A DNA stretch of 64,000 bases from Chthoniobacter flavus Ellin428 (GTDB lineage Bacteria > Verrucomicrobiota > Verrucomicrobiia > Chthoniobacterales > Chthoniobacteraceae), in assembly GCF_000173075.1 (NCBI RefSeq), contig NZ_ABVL01000007.1, positions 62,001 through 126,000 on the forward strand. The letters run 5' to 3'. Below, piece by piece: positions 36,959-46,385 of the stretch. The position numbers and the translations under genes were made by a program. The notes beneath the pieces are model-generated. The model worked only from the letters and a program-made list of their open reading frames with translations, was not told where the DNA came from and made no database searches. The stretch's first letter is position 1. The number at the start of each line of letters is the position of its first letter.

Positions 36959-38302
36959 TTAGATCAGTTCTTTCATCGGCTGACAGCCGGGCTCGACGAG
37001 GTATTGCGGGCGGCCGGAGAGGTCCGGGATCGTCGTTTTCACGACGTCGATCTCCATCCGTTGATAGAGCGTGGCGAAGACTTCGCCGAAACGCACCGGG
37101 CGTTCCGTGGCTTCACCGCCGAGGCGATCGGTGGCTCCGATGACCTGGCCGTGACGCATTCCGCCGCCAGCGAGCAAGGCACACGAGACGCGCGGCCAGT
37201 GGTCGCGGCCGGCGTCCTTGTTGATCGTCGGCGTGCGGCCGAATTCGCCCCACACCACGACCGAGACATCCTTGTCCAGGCCGCGCTCGTGCAGGTCGGT
37301 GATGAGCGCGGTGAGGCCCTGGTCGAGGAGCGGCAAGTCCTGGCGCAACGCGGAGAAATTACCGCCGTGATGATCCCAGCGACTGAAGGCCACGGTCACG
37401 CAACGCGCGCCCGCTTCCACCAACCGACGCGCGGCGAGGAAATGCTCCATCATCTTTGGGCCGCCATCGTCGCGATTTTTTGGATCGCCCTTGCCGTAGC
37501 GCTCGAGGATGCGGGGGTTTTCCTTCGTCACGTCGAGGGCGTTGAGCAACTTGCTCGAAGTAAGCACGCCGAACGCTTGCTGGTCGAAAGTGTCGAGTCC
37601 GCCCATGAGGCCGCTCGCATCCACGTCGCGGCGAAATTGATCGAAGCCGGCGAGCAACGTACGGCGATCGGCGAGACGCTCGAGGGTCACGCCATTCAGC
37701 GTCATGTCCTCCACCGCGCCGCCCTTGTTCGGCTCGAAGGGTGCATGCGCCACGCCGAGAAAGCCGGGTTCGCCGCAGCGCGCCCATTCCATGTGGCCCA
37801 TCTTTGGCGCCAACCCCACGAAGGGCGGCACTGCGGGGTCGAGCGCGCCCTGCATTTTCGAAACGACCGACCCGAAGGAAGGCCAGCCGCCCGGAGGCTG
37901 TTGCTGGAAGGGACGGCCGGTGAGGCATTGGAAGGCATCGTGCCGCCCGTCGCAGTCGCTCATCGAGCGAATGATCGTGCACTTGTCCATGATCCGCGCG
38001 AGCTGCGGGAGGTGCTCGGTGATCTGAATGCCCGCGACGTTGGTGCCGATCGGCTTGAATTCGCCGCGAATCTCCGACGGCGCATCCATCTTCAGGTCGA
38101 AGATGTCCTGATGCGAGGGCCCCCCTGGCAGGAAAATCATGATCACCGCCTTGTGCGAACGGCGGACCCCGGCTGCCGCTTCAGCGCGCAAGATTCCGGG
38201 CAGGCTCAGGCCGCCGAGGGCGAGTCCGCCGATGCGCAGGAAATCGCGGCGCGAGACGCCATCGCAGAAGCTGGCGTTTTTGTGGCCGTGGATGGTGAGC
38301 AT
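36959..38302 (-). CDS. DUF1501 domain-containing protein (sulfatase-like fold), Tat-exported
   Basis: 447 residues. A twin-arginine signal ([20 protein letters not shown]) is followed by DUF1501 landmarks: [60 protein letters not shown], and [14 protein letters not shown]1501 proteins have an alkaline-phosphatase/sulfatase-like fold and almost always sit beside DUF1549/1553 genes, as here. It is the first gene of a four-gene leftward operon. Substrate unknown. Confidence 0.95.
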   Translation of the reverse strand: MLTIHGHKNASFCDGVSRRDFLRIGGLALGGLSLPGILRAEAAAGVRRSHKAVIMIFLPGGPSHQDIFDLKMDAPSEIRGEFKPIGTNVAGIQITEHLPQLARIMDKCTIIRSMSDCDGRHDAFQCLTGRPFQQQPPGGWPSFGSVVSKMQGALDPAVPPFVGLAPKMGHMEWARCGEPGFLGVAHAPFEPNKGGAVEDMTLNGVTLERLADRRTLLAGFDQFRRDVDASGLMGGLDTFDQQAFGVLTSSKLLNALDVTKENPRILERYGKGDPKNRDDGGPKMMEHFLAARRLVEAGARCVTVAFSRWDHHGGNFSALRQDLPLLDQGLTALITDLHERGLDKDVSVVVWGEFGRTPTINKDAGRDHWPRVSCALLAGGGMRHGQVIGATDRLGGEATERPVRFGEVFATLYQRMEIDVVKTTIPDLSGRPQYLVEPGCQPMKELI

Positions 38303-38521
38303 TCTGGGTAGGGGCAGTGGGCGAGCGCGGCGGGCGGTCGATGGAAAAGAGCAGTGGCCGTTCCATCGATTTCGCCCACGTTTGGGAACACCTTAACCAA
38401 AGCAATTTCTTAGATGGAACCGGTGAGGAAAGCGGTGGGCCAGTAGGATAGGCGCGGCGTAAATCACTGTGGAACATTTGGGTTCCAGGAATCAGTTACG
38501 CTCATAAAAATGCGATCTTCG
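38303..38521. other. Intergenic region between the TPR gene 3' end and the DUF1501 operon
   Basis: 219 bases. A perfect 6-bp hairpin TGGAAC-ATTTGG-GTTCCA lies at 38470-38487, about 35 nt past the TPR gene stop on the minus strand. It may be a weak terminator, though no T-run follows. The remaining part should contain the DUF1501 promoter, for which I see no clear match. Confidence 0.35.
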
Positions 38522-40242
38522 CTATCCCGAGGCACCCTTCGCCGCTCGCTCCAACTTCTGCGCGAGATCCGTGGCCAGTTTGCGTTCCTCGGGGAGCATG
38601 CCGCGCGCGTCCAGCCTGGCCAATGTTTCCCGGGCCCCCGTTTGATCGCCATTTCCCGCCAGGACGATGGCGTAGTAGAGGGCGACTCCCGGGTGCTGCA
38701 ATGCTTCCGGCGGCAAGGCGGACATGACCTTTTGCGCCGTGGCATCTTTCCCGGCGAGGTGCAGCGCGTAGGCGTAGGTCGCAGCCCATTCGGGGATTTG
38801 GGGATTCGACTCGGACGCCGCGCGGGCGAGACGTTCGGCGCGGCTGGAGGCGCCGTAGACGAGCAACGTGAGAAAAGCTTCGTTGTTCTTCCGGACGGGA
38901 TTCGCCGGATCGAGCTCCGTCTGCGCGCGGGCCACGCGGAGGAGTTCGCGGGTTTCGTGCGTCTCGGTATAGAGATTCCACAGATTCTCCAACGCGACTG
39001 AGTTCGTCTTCGGCTTCGTCGCTGCGTCCCACAAAAGCTTCACCGCTTCCGGACGCCACTTCCAGCCGATGACCACCTGCGCGAGCAGGAAGCCGTCGGG
39101 CGGATTCGCCTCCACGTCGTCGGTCAGTTGCTCCCAGTCTTTTTGCCAAGGCTGCGCGAGCTCCCGCCGAGCGCGGATGGCCATGGCGCGGCGCAGAAAA
39201 TCGGCATCTTCCCAACGGCCCATCTTCAAAAAGGCCTCCAGCTTCTGCCAGTCGCCTACGGCGAGGTATGCTTCCGCGGCGACGATCTGCATCCGCGTGC
39301 TCGAGCGGACCGCCGAAGGGAGCTGAGGGTACCAGCGGAGGGTCTCCGGCGCCAGGCGATGCGAGTTCAGCCACTCGCCCGTGGCAATCGCTTTCTGCGC
39401 GTCTGCTTCCGAACGCTTCTCAAAATCCGCCACCGCCGCCTTGAACCGGTCCTGCGTTGGCACGATGTCGAGACAACTTAGTTCATCGGCGAAGGTGTGC
39501 TCGGGCATGGCGCGGAGTTGGTCGGCCAGTTGGAGCGCGTTCTCGCGATCGTGGCGACGGGTGGCGTCGGCCAGTAATTCCCGGATGGCTAAAAGACGCG
39601 CGTTGGGATCCGCCAGGGCATCGTGGAGATCCTTCACTGCCCTGGCGTGGACTTCCTTGTCGGGAGAATTCGCCAACCGAAACGATGCGAGATTGATCCG
39701 ATGAACGGGATTGCCGCGGTCGAGTTCCGCCGCGCGCCCGAAGTGCTCCTCCGCGCCGCGGAGATCGTGATTGCCCAGGGCGATGCCGGCCATCATTTCA
39801 TGGTACTCGGCGCTGCGGTCTTGAAAATCCGCGGGCAGGTTTTTCAAGACATGAGCGGCCATCTCGCGCTGGCCGAAGCGGAAGGCACTCTTCGCCCAGA
39901 GCATCATGTCGTCGTTATTATTTGGCTCGCGCTGGACGACCTTGATGCGCCAGCCCAGCGCCGCCGGCCAGTCCTGGGCCTCGTTGATTTCCGCCATGAG
40001 CCGCGTGGCGTCGATATTCCGATCATCCACGCTCAACGCGCGGCCCGCCCAGAACTCGGCGCGCATATATCGCCTGGCGGCGAATCCTCGTGCGCGTGCC
40101 GCAGCGCGAGATGCAGCCGGGTATAGCGAACCCCTTGCCACACGCCGAGGATCACCGCGCCGGCGAAAAGCAAACACCCCACCGCCTTCGTCAGGCGCGG
40201 GACGATGGTTTGCGCCGGGGGCAGGGGTGTGGAGTCGCTCAT
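38522..40242 (-). CDS. Membrane-anchored TPR protein (one apparent frameshift)
   Basis: The N-terminus reads MSDSTPLPPAQTIVPRLTKA, with a transmembrane helix (VGCLLFAGAVILGVWQGVRY) and LALRHAHED from ATG 40242. It then shifts frame near 40083-40084, where one missing T would give HEDFAARRYMRAEFWAGRAL and an unbroken protein of about 573 residues. The remainder is helical TPR-like repeats (YMRAEFWAGRALSVDDRNID, AEEHFGRAAELDRGNPVHRI, PVRKNNEAFLTLLVYGASSR). A short Shine-Dalgarno-like AAAGAAGA precedes the ATG. A scaffold role at the inner membrane is likely; its lone position near exopolysaccharide genes fits TPR helpers such as PelB- or PrsT-type proteins, but this is inference. Confidence 0.75.
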
Positions 40243-40453
40243 TCTTCTTTCAGGGACGGTGAAATGAAGTCCATAGGTCGCACGAAAGAGCTAAATCAGA
40301 AACCGGGAATGGAGGTGAATGGAGGTTGTGGATGCCGATCTCCGGGCGGCATGGGAAAGCCCACCGCGCTAGAGCCGTTCATCTCGGGAAAGCAAGGCGT
40401 TGCGCGCGAGTGGATAGCCATCGCGCTCGGAGATCGCGATCCACCTCAACGCG
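40243..40453. other. Intergenic region between the Ala-rich secreted protein gene and the TPR gene
   Basis: 211 bases between two leftward genes. I see no ORF, repeat, hairpin with T-run, or convincing promoter. Confidence 0.35.
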
Positions 40454-41224
40454 CTACGGACTGACCACCGAGGGATCGGGCAGGTGCGGCTCGTTGGCGT
40501 AATTGCTGTCACCGGCGTCACCCACCCCCGAGATGCTCTTCGAACCGCTGACTTGATTGAAGAGCGCACCGGGATCGCCGAAAAGCGCGGTATCCACGGC
40601 GCTTTGCGTGGCTCCGGGATCGCCACCGGCGTCGACAGCCGCCTGCACAATGGCTTCCGCCAAAGTCATGGGATCACCAACCAGATCAGCGGGGGGATTG
40701 GGATCCTGAACCGGAAGAGGCGATTGCGAGCCGTCGACGGGCGATTTGTAGTCCCGCTCCGATTTGAAATCCCGTTCCTTGGCCACGATGGGCGCCGCCT
40801 GCGGGGCTCCGACCCCCGGCTGGGGCCCGTGTTGGTAATGCACTTCCTTCCACGGATTGGGAACGGCGAGCGCCGCCGCGGCGGCAATCCCCGGGGCGGA
40901 CTTCGGCGCGACGCTCACGGCCGCGCGCACGATTTGCAAAGCGCTATCCGGGGCTGTGTGGACGGCGGAGTAAACAATCGCGGCGATTTGTTTCGAAGAG
41001 GCGCCAGACCCGAGCCCCTGAATGGCCGCCTGCGTCACCGGACCGGCGACCGAGGAAGCGTTCGCTCCAGCGGCCTTCAGCGTGCGGGCCACCATGGCGG
41101 GGGCCAATCCGGGCGTGGCCGCGATTTCCTGCCGCAGCACCGTCATCGCCTCTTCGGCCGAGGCGGGCACAACGGCCATCGCCAACCCACAAAATAGGAG
41201 TGGAATTACGGAGCAGCGTTTCAT
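40454..41224 (-). CDS. Secreted Ala-rich protein of unknown function
   Basis: 256 residues from ATG 41224. A signal peptide (MKRCSVIPLLFCGLAMAVVP, cleaved after ASA) is followed by an Ala-rich helical half with degenerate repeats of about 16-19 residues (IVYSAVHTAPDSALQIVRAA, VSVAPKSAPGIAAAAALAVP). The C-terminal half is Pro/Gly/Asp-rich and looks disordered (VDGSQSPLPVQDPNPPADLV), with one more helical repeat (AEAIVQAAVDAGGDPGATQS). I do not recognise a family with a known job. It is divergent from the exopolysaccharide operon, with a 96-bp region shared by both starts. Confidence 0.7.
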   Translation of the reverse strand: MKRCSVIPLLFCGLAMAVVPASAEEAMTVLRQEIAATPGLAPAMVARTLKAAGANASSVAGPVTQAAIQGLGSGASSKQIAAIVYSAVHTAPDSALQIVRAAVSVAPKSAPGIAAAAALAVPNPWKEVHYQHGPQPGVGAPQAAPIVAKERDFKSERDYKSPVDGSQSPLPVQDPNPPADLVGDPMTLAEAIVQAAVDAGGDPGATQSAVDTALFGDPGALFNQVSGSKSISGVGDAGDSNYANEPHLPDPSVVSP

Positions 41225-41320
41225 ACAGAGTGTTACGTATGTGAACTCTAGAGAACGTTTGATAATTTTTGTTGTCAATCGTGTTTTTCATATTACGTGT
41301 AATTCCCCATAAAAGGCCAC
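41225..41320. promoter_or_regulatory. Divergent promoter region of the exopolysaccharide operon and the Ala-rich protein gene
   Basis: Rightward, TTGTTG (41269-41274), 16 nt, TATTAC (41291-41296) would start transcription near 41303, with AAAAGG (41311-41316) as ribosome site for TTG 41321. Leftward, the complement of 41273-41278 is a consensus TTGACA that overlaps the rightward -35, but its -10 is poor. An 8-bp palindrome CTCTAGAG lies at 41246-41253. Overlapping divergent promoters would let one regulator control both sides. No regulator gene is nearby. Confidence 0.4.
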
Positions 41321-42604
41321 TTGAATTTTCGCCCCCTCGATTTTCAGCTTCGCCCCCTGCCTGTCCTTTGGATGGCGCAGGCGGTTTTCTTTTGTACCGT
41401 GAGTGGCGCGCTCGCACAAGAATCCATCCGGCCGTCCCAGACGGGCTCCCTCGCCTCCGAGGCCCGCAAGGAGCCGGAGAATGATGGCCATTACTTCATG
41501 AAAGCGGGGCCGATCGATTTTAACGCCTCGGCCTCGGTCGGGTTGGAATACAACGACAACGTCGGCCTCTCGGAAGTGAACCGGCAGAGCGACCTCATCG
41601 TGCGCCCGGAGATCAATCTCAACAGCGTGTGGCACGTCACCACCCTCAACACGCTGCGATTCAATATCGGCGTGGCCTACTCCGCCTATACCCAGCATAG
41701 CGATCTCAATACTCGTAGTATCCTGCTCGATCCCGGTTCGGAATTGTCTTTCGACATCTACGTCGGCGGCATCTTGAAGATCAATGTCCACGATCGCTTT
41801 GCCATTATACAGAACCCGATCGATGAGCCGACGCTCAGCAACACGGCGCGTTTCGATCGCTTCCAAAACACCGCCGGTGTCACGGCGCTGCTCGATTTCA
41901 ATGACCTGAAGTTCGTTCTCGGTTACGATCACTTCACCTACCGCACCTTCAGCGACGAGTTCGACTTTCTCGACCGCCATGAGGAACAATTCTACGGCAG
42001 CGCCAGCCTGCAGTTGACCGATGCGCTGGTCGCCGGTGCGGACCTGAGCGGAGCGGTGGTGAAATACCAGACCGGTTTCAATAACAACGGCACGACGTGG
42101 AGCGCCGGCCCATTTCTCGAAGCCACGCTTTCCAATTACACCAAGCTGCGCATCACTGCCGGCTATCAGGGGATGAACTTCGACGGGAATGGCGAGAACG
42201 GCGACACGACCAACTTTGCCGGCTGGTACGGCAGCGTCACTATCTCGCAGCGGCTCAATCGCTACTGGAGCCATTCCTTGAGCGCCGGCCACGAAGCGCG
42301 CCTCGGCCTGGAGGTGAATTTCTACGAATACGATTACGTGCGCTATCTCGCGCAGTGGCAGATCAATCCGCGCCTGAATGCGTCGATCGACGGCTTCGTC
42401 GAGAACGCCAATGAATCTGGCACCATGGTGGCACAGGATTCCGAAAACTCGCTGCGCTGGGGCGCGGGCATATCGCTGGGCTGGCGTCTCGGCAACAAAG
42501 TGTCCCTCAACCTGGGCTACCACTACGTGAATAAAAATTCCGATCTGCCCTTGCGCGATTACTATCAAAATGTCGGCACACTCGGTGTGAGCTACACCTT
42601 CTAA
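41321..42604 (+). CDS. Outer-membrane beta-barrel protein at the head of the exopolysaccharide operon
   Basis: 427 residues from TTG 41321, chosen because AAAAGG precedes it and it supplies the Arg residues of a signal peptide ending SGALAQ; ATG 41372 would leave no basic residue. The mature part is a run of amphipathic beta strands (FNASASVGLEYNDNVGLSEV, DLIVRPEINLNSVWHVTTLN, YGSASLQLTDALVAGADLSG, SLNLGYHYVNKNSDLPLRDY) ending in the barrel signal SYTF with terminal Phe. Such barrels accompany exosortase-type and Wza-type polysaccharide loci and may form the secretion pore. It begins an operon that continues to the window edge. Confidence 0.82.
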   Translation: MNFRPLDFQLRPLPVLWMAQAVFFCTVSGALAQESIRPSQTGSLASEARKEPENDGHYFMKAGPIDFNASASVGLEYNDNVGLSEVNRQSDLIVRPEINLNSVWHVTTLNTLRFNIGVAYSAYTQHSDLNTRSILLDPGSELSFDIYVGGILKINVHDRFAIIQNPIDEPTLSNTARFDRFQNTAGVTALLDFNDLKFVLGYDHFTYRTFSDEFDFLDRHEEQFYGSASLQLTDALVAGADLSGAVVKYQTGFNNNGTTWSAGPFLEATLSNYTKLRITAGYQGMNFDGNGENGDTTNFAGWYGSVTISQRLNRYWSHSLSAGHEARLGLEVNFYEYDYVRYLAQWQINPRLNASIDGFVENANESGTMVAQDSENSLRWGAGISLGWRLGNKVSLNLGYHYVNKNSDLPLRDYYQNVGTLGVSYTF

Positions 42605-42613
42605 CCCGTTCTG

Positions 42614-43288
42614 ATGATGCTCTCCCGCTCCGTTTGGCTTTTCCTTTGCGTGGCTTTGCTCGCCGTCGCGCCGCTGCGCGCCCAGCGGGCGACCCTGCTG
42701 GAAAAACCACCGCAGACGGACGCTGCCGCAGTCGTGGCCGCGACCACTTCCATGGACGTGCTGGATTCCACACGGCGACTCGGTGCTGGCGATCGCTTGA
42801 GCTACCGCGTCGTCGAGGAGCGCCGCGATCCCGTCGGGCTCATGGTGGCGGACAGCGGCGAAGTCGAAGTGCCGCTCATCGGCCGCGTGAAAGCCGCCGG
42901 CCGCACGTGCAAGGAACTGGCACTGGCCATCCGGCCGATGCTGGAGAAGGAGTATTTTTACAAGGCCACGGTAATCATCGGACTCGACGCCGTGAGTGCC
43001 AAGGCGCGCGGCCGCGTTTACATCAGCGGCCAGGTCCGGTCGCAGGGCTCGATCGACATTCCGCCCGACGAGCGGTTCACCCTTAGCAAGGCGATCCTCA
43101 AGGCCGGCGGCTTCGCGGACTTCGCGAATCACCACAAGGTCAAACTCATCCGCAAGAATGCCAATGGCAACGCGCAAACGACCATCGTGGATCTCGATCT
43201 CGTGACCGTGCATGGCGAACTCGACAAAGACCCGGAACTTCAGCCTGACGACACGATCATCGTTCCCGAGAAGTTCGTGAATTTCTGA
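42614..43288 (+). CDS. Polysaccharide export protein (Wza/KpsD-type, SLBB domain)
   Basis: 224 residues. A signal peptide (SVWLFLCVALLAVAPLRAQ) is followed by the Poly_export domain (LGAGDRLSYRVVEERRDPVG, SGEVEVPLIGRVKAAGRTCK) and an SLBB-type domain (GRVYISGQVRSQGSIDIPPD, LSKAILKAGGFADFANHHKV), ending DDTIIVPEKFVNF. It lacks the C-terminal amphipathic helix of full-length Wza and is shorter, so the outer-membrane channel may be the barrel encoded just upstream. It lies 9 bp after that gene and 6 bp before the Wzc-like kinase. Confidence 0.9.
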   Translation: MMLSRSVWLFLCVALLAVAPLRAQRATLLEKPPQTDAAAVVAATTSMDVLDSTRRLGAGDRLSYRVVEERRDPVGLMVADSGEVEVPLIGRVKAAGRTCKELALAIRPMLEKEYFYKATVIIGLDAVSAKARGRVYISGQVRSQGSIDIPPDERFTLSKAILKAGGFADFANHHKVKLIRKNANGNAQTTIVDLDLVTVHGELDKDPELQPDDTIIVPEKFVNF

Positions 43289-43294
43289 GCCGCG

Positions 43295-45394
43295 ATGGAC
43301 GCTCACCCAGCCGCCACGCCAGCCCGGGATCAGGATGCCGCCTCATGGTGGTACCTCATCCACACGAAGATCTACCGCTATCGCGCGCTCCTGCGGAAGT
43401 ATTGGTGGATGGTGCTCTTCACCACCTGCGCGGGCATGGCGATCGGCGCCTGGATGCTGGCGCACCAGCAGGTCGTCTACGTTTCCACCGGCCGCATCAT
43501 GGCCAGCGGGAAGATCAATCTCCCCGAGGGCGTGACCTACACCGAGGAGATGAATCTCTTCATCTCCACGCAGCGCGAACTCATGCAGGACGAAGCGGTG
43601 CGTCAGCGCGCGGCCAATCTCGTGCGCAGCAACAATCCCGAGCTTACGCCGTGTCCCATCACGCTTTTCGTCGCGCCGCTGCCGCAGACTTCCATTTTCA
43701 ATCTCTCGGCCATCGGGACGGAGCCGCAGTATCCGCAGAAATTTCTCGATGCGCTGATGCACGAGTACATCGCCACCCGGCGCGAAATGCGGACGGAAAA
43801 GAGCGAGGACGCCGAGAGCTCGATCGAGGATGAAATCTCGCGCGTGCAGGCCGACGTGCGCAAGGAAGAGGAAAAGCTCGTTACCTTTCAGCGGGAGAAC
43901 AACGTGGGCTTCCTCGAGCAGGGCGGCAACAGCGCGGGGGCCTATCTTGCCAAGCTGAATACCCAACTTGCCGAGTTTAAGAAAGAGGCGCAGTTGCTCG
44001 ATCTCTTCCAGCTCGACCAGAAAATCGCCGCCGATGAAAGCCGGGCCGGCGACAAGGACGGCGAACGCAATCCGCGCTTAACGGGCCAGCCGGAAATGGA
44101 ATACACGCACGCGCGGCAGCAGATCGAAGTGCTGAAAAGCGAACGCGCGGAGTATGCGAAGGATCTGCGGTCGAAGCATCCGATCATGGTCGAGCTCGAC
44201 CGCCAGATCGCGCAACAGCAGCAGCTCATCGACGCCTTCCGAAAACAAAGCGCGGAGGACCTGCAACACCGGCGGGAAGCGACGCGCCTGGAGATCGAGA
44301 ATCTCGAAAAGACGATCAAGGAATGGGAAGCCAAGGCGCTCGATTTGAGCCAGCGCCTGGCCGAATACGGTTCGCTGCAGGCCAACGTGACCCGGGCGCG
44401 CGCGCAGCTCGAATCGCTCAGCCGCTCGAAGGGGAACGTCGAGATCAACCGCAATGTCGACCAGGATATCATTTCGATTCGCCAGCGGGCCAGCGCCGCC
44501 ACGCCGCAGAAACCGGGCGCGGTGAAGACGGTCGGCACCGGGATCGGGCTCGGTCTCTTCGTCGGCCTGCTGCTGCTGGTCTTGATCGACCAACTCGACG
44601 ACCGCGTGGCCTCCTACACTGAGTTTCAGTCCTATTTCCGCGAACGCGTTTTCGCCCAGATCCCGCACAGCCCCTCGGACGGTCGGTCGGAGTCTCCGGC
44701 GATCCTCATGCCCGAGGATGAGCGCCACGCTTTTGCCGAGGCCTTCCGCTCGCTGCGTTCTTCGATCGCCTTTCTCCCGGTGGCGGGCGCGCCCCCCAAG
44801 GTCATCCTCATCACCAGCGCGGTGCCGAATGAAGGCAAGAGCACCGTGGCCGTGAATTTCGCCATCACCCTGGCGCTCGCGGGCTCCCGCGTCTTGCTCG
44901 TGGATGGTGACCTGCGGCGTGGTGAATTGCACCGCTCCTTCGGCCTGACCAACGACGCCGGTTTCGGCGATGTCCTCTCCGGCCGCAAATCCCTGGATGA
45001 TGCGATTCAACTCACGCTGGTGCCTGGCCTGATGCTCCTCTCCCGCGGCCGCGGCGTGCCGAATCCCGGCGAACTTTATCTCGGCAGGAGCGCCGACGAA
45101 TTCCTCAAGACGGTGCATGCGGAGTTCGATTACGTGGTGCTCGACAGCTCGCCAGTGATGGCCGCCGATGACACCACCAGCCTCGCGCCCAAGGCCGATG
45201 CCGCGGTCTTCGTCTTCCGCTTTACCTCCTCGAGCACGCGTGCCAGCCGCAAGGCGCTGGAACTCCTGCGCGAGCGCCAGACGAATGTCATCGGCATCGT
45301 CTGCAATGACGTCTCCGAGGCGATGCAGGATTACTATTACTATCGGTATCCGGATTACTACGCCACGGCGAAGAGCGACCAAGCCGGTGTCTGA
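43295..45394 (+). CDS. Wzc-type polysaccharide co-polymerase with bacterial tyrosine kinase domain
   Basis: 699 residues. A Wzz-like part has helices near 45-65 and 415-440 (GTGIGLGLFVGLLLLVLIDQ) around a long periplasmic coiled coil (about 170-390). The cytoplasmic BY-kinase has Walker A ITSAVPNEGKSTVAVNFA (about 505), Walker A' VLLVDGDLRRGELHRSFG and Walker B YVVLDSSPVMAADDT. The C-terminus carries the autophosphorylated Tyr cluster DYYYYRYPDYYATAK. It controls chain length and export by cycling phosphorylation. The gene follows the Wza-like gene, the usual pairing; a matching tyrosine phosphatase is not in the window. Confidence 0.94.
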   Translation: MDAHPAATPARDQDAASWWYLIHTKIYRYRALLRKYWWMVLFTTCAGMAIGAWMLAHQQVVYVSTGRIMASGKINLPEGVTYTEEMNLFISTQRELMQDEAVRQRAANLVRSNNPELTPCPITLFVAPLPQTSIFNLSAIGTEPQYPQKFLDALMHEYIATRREMRTEKSEDAESSIEDEISRVQADVRKEEEKLVTFQRENNVGFLEQGGNSAGAYLAKLNTQLAEFKKEAQLLDLFQLDQKIAADESRAGDKDGERNPRLTGQPEMEYTHARQQIEVLKSERAEYAKDLRSKHPIMVELDRQIAQQQQLIDAFRKQSAEDLQHRREATRLEIENLEKTIKEWEAKALDLSQRLAEYGSLQANVTRARAQLESLSRSKGNVEINRNVDQDIISIRQRASAATPQKPGAVKTVGTGIGLGLFVGLLLLVLIDQLDDRVASYTEFQSYFRERVFAQIPHSPSDGRSESPAILMPEDERHAFAEAFRSLRSSIAFLPVAGAPPKVILITSAVPNEGKSTVAVNFAITLALAGSRVLLVDGDLRRGELHRSFGLTNDAGFGDVLSGRKSLDDAIQLTLVPGLMLLSRGRGVPNPGELYLGRSADEFLKTVHAEFDYVVLDSSPVMAADDTTSLAPKADAAVFVFRFTSSSTRASRKALELLRERQTNVIGIVCNDVSEAMQDYYYYRYPDYYATAKSDQAGV

Positions 45395-45395
45395 T

Positions 45396-46385
45396 ATGTC
45401 CCGCCGCGTCGCGTTTGTCACTGGCATCACGGGACAGGATGGTTCGTATCTTGCGGAGCTTCTCCTCGAGAAGGACTACGAAGTGCACGGCATGGTGCGG
45501 CGGGCCGCTCTCGAAGCGCCCGAGCAGCGACTGGGCCGCATCCGCCATTTGCTGAATGACATCGAGTTGCACGCTGCGTCGCTCGATAGTTTCGCCAGCC
45601 TGTTCAAAGTCGTGAATCGCATTCGCCCCACGGAATGCTATCATCTCGCGGCTTCGAGCTTCGTCAGTTATTCGTTCGAGGAGGAATTCGAAACGCTGCA
45701 TGCCAATGTCGGCAGCACGCACTATCTGCTCTCGGCGGTCCACGATTGCGCTCCGGCCTGCCGCGTTTATTTCGCCGGCACGAGCGAGATGTTCGGCGCG
45801 GCGCGCGAAACACCGCAGCACGAGTGCACCGCTTTCGTCCCGCGCAGCATCTACGGCATCTCCAAGGTCGCGAGCTTCGATCTCGTGCGCAATTATCGCA
45901 CGCGCTACCATCTCCACGCGAGCAGCGGCATCTTGTATAATCACGAAAGCCCGCGCCGGTCTCCGGAATTCGTCACCCAGAAAATCGTCACCGGTGCCGC
46001 GCGCATCCGCGCCGGACTGGCTTCCGAGTTGCGACTGGGCAATCTCGAGGCGCGGCGTGACTGGGGGCACGCGGCGGATTACGTGCGCGCCATGTGGCTC
46101 ATGCTCCAGCAGGAGGTGCCGTCCGATTTCGTCATCGCCACCGGCGTGACGCATACCGTGCGGGAATTTTGCGAGCGGGCCTTTGCCCGGGCCGGTCTCG
46201 ATGCGCAGGAGCACATCGTTTCCGACAACCGCTTTTTCCGGGAGAGTGAAGAGCAGGAATTGCGGGGTGATGCCTCGCGCGCGCGTCAGATTCTCGGCTG
46301 GCAGCCGTCCTATGATTTCGAGGCGCTGGTCAACGAAATGACGGATGCCGCGCTGGCCGCTACCGGGGAGGTCGTGGCGCCATGA
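45396..46385 (+). CDS. GDP-mannose 4,6-dehydratase-type NAD(P)-dependent sugar epimerase/dehydratase
   Basis: 329 residues, short-chain dehydrogenase fold. The nucleotide site VTGITGQDGSYLAELLLEKD is characteristic of GDP-mannose 4,6-dehydratases, as are TECYHLAASSFVSYSFEEEF, the catalytic YGISK (Tyr153, Lys157), SGILYNHESPRRSPEFVTQK and GNLEARRDWGHAADYVRAMW. The likely reaction is GDP-D-mannose to GDP-4-keto-6-deoxymannose, supplying 6-deoxyhexoses such as fucose or rhamnose forms. No reductase or GDP-mannose synthesis gene is in the window, so they must be elsewhere. It starts 2 bp after the kinase stop and overlaps the next gene by ATGA. Confidence 0.9.
   Translation: MSRRVAFVTGITGQDGSYLAELLLEKDYEVHGMVRRAALEAPEQRLGRIRHLLNDIELHAASLDSFASLFKVVNRIRPTECYHLAASSFVSYSFEEEFETLHANVGSTHYLLSAVHDCAPACRVYFAGTSEMFGAARETPQHECTAFVPRSIYGISKVASFDLVRNYRTRYHLHASSGILYNHESPRRSPEFVTQKIVTGAARIRAGLASELRLGNLEARRDWGHAADYVRAMWLMLQQEVPSDFVIATGVTHTVREFCERAFARAGLDAQEHIVSDNRFFRESEEQELRGDASRARQILGWQPSYDFEALVNEMTDAALAATGEVVAP

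Noticed and set aside
27577..41253. Shared TTACGTA/ACTCT motif upstream of the CTERM protein and the exopolysaccharide operon
   Set aside because: Spacing differs (7 versus 5 nt) and the match is short; two occurrences are not enough to claim a regulon.
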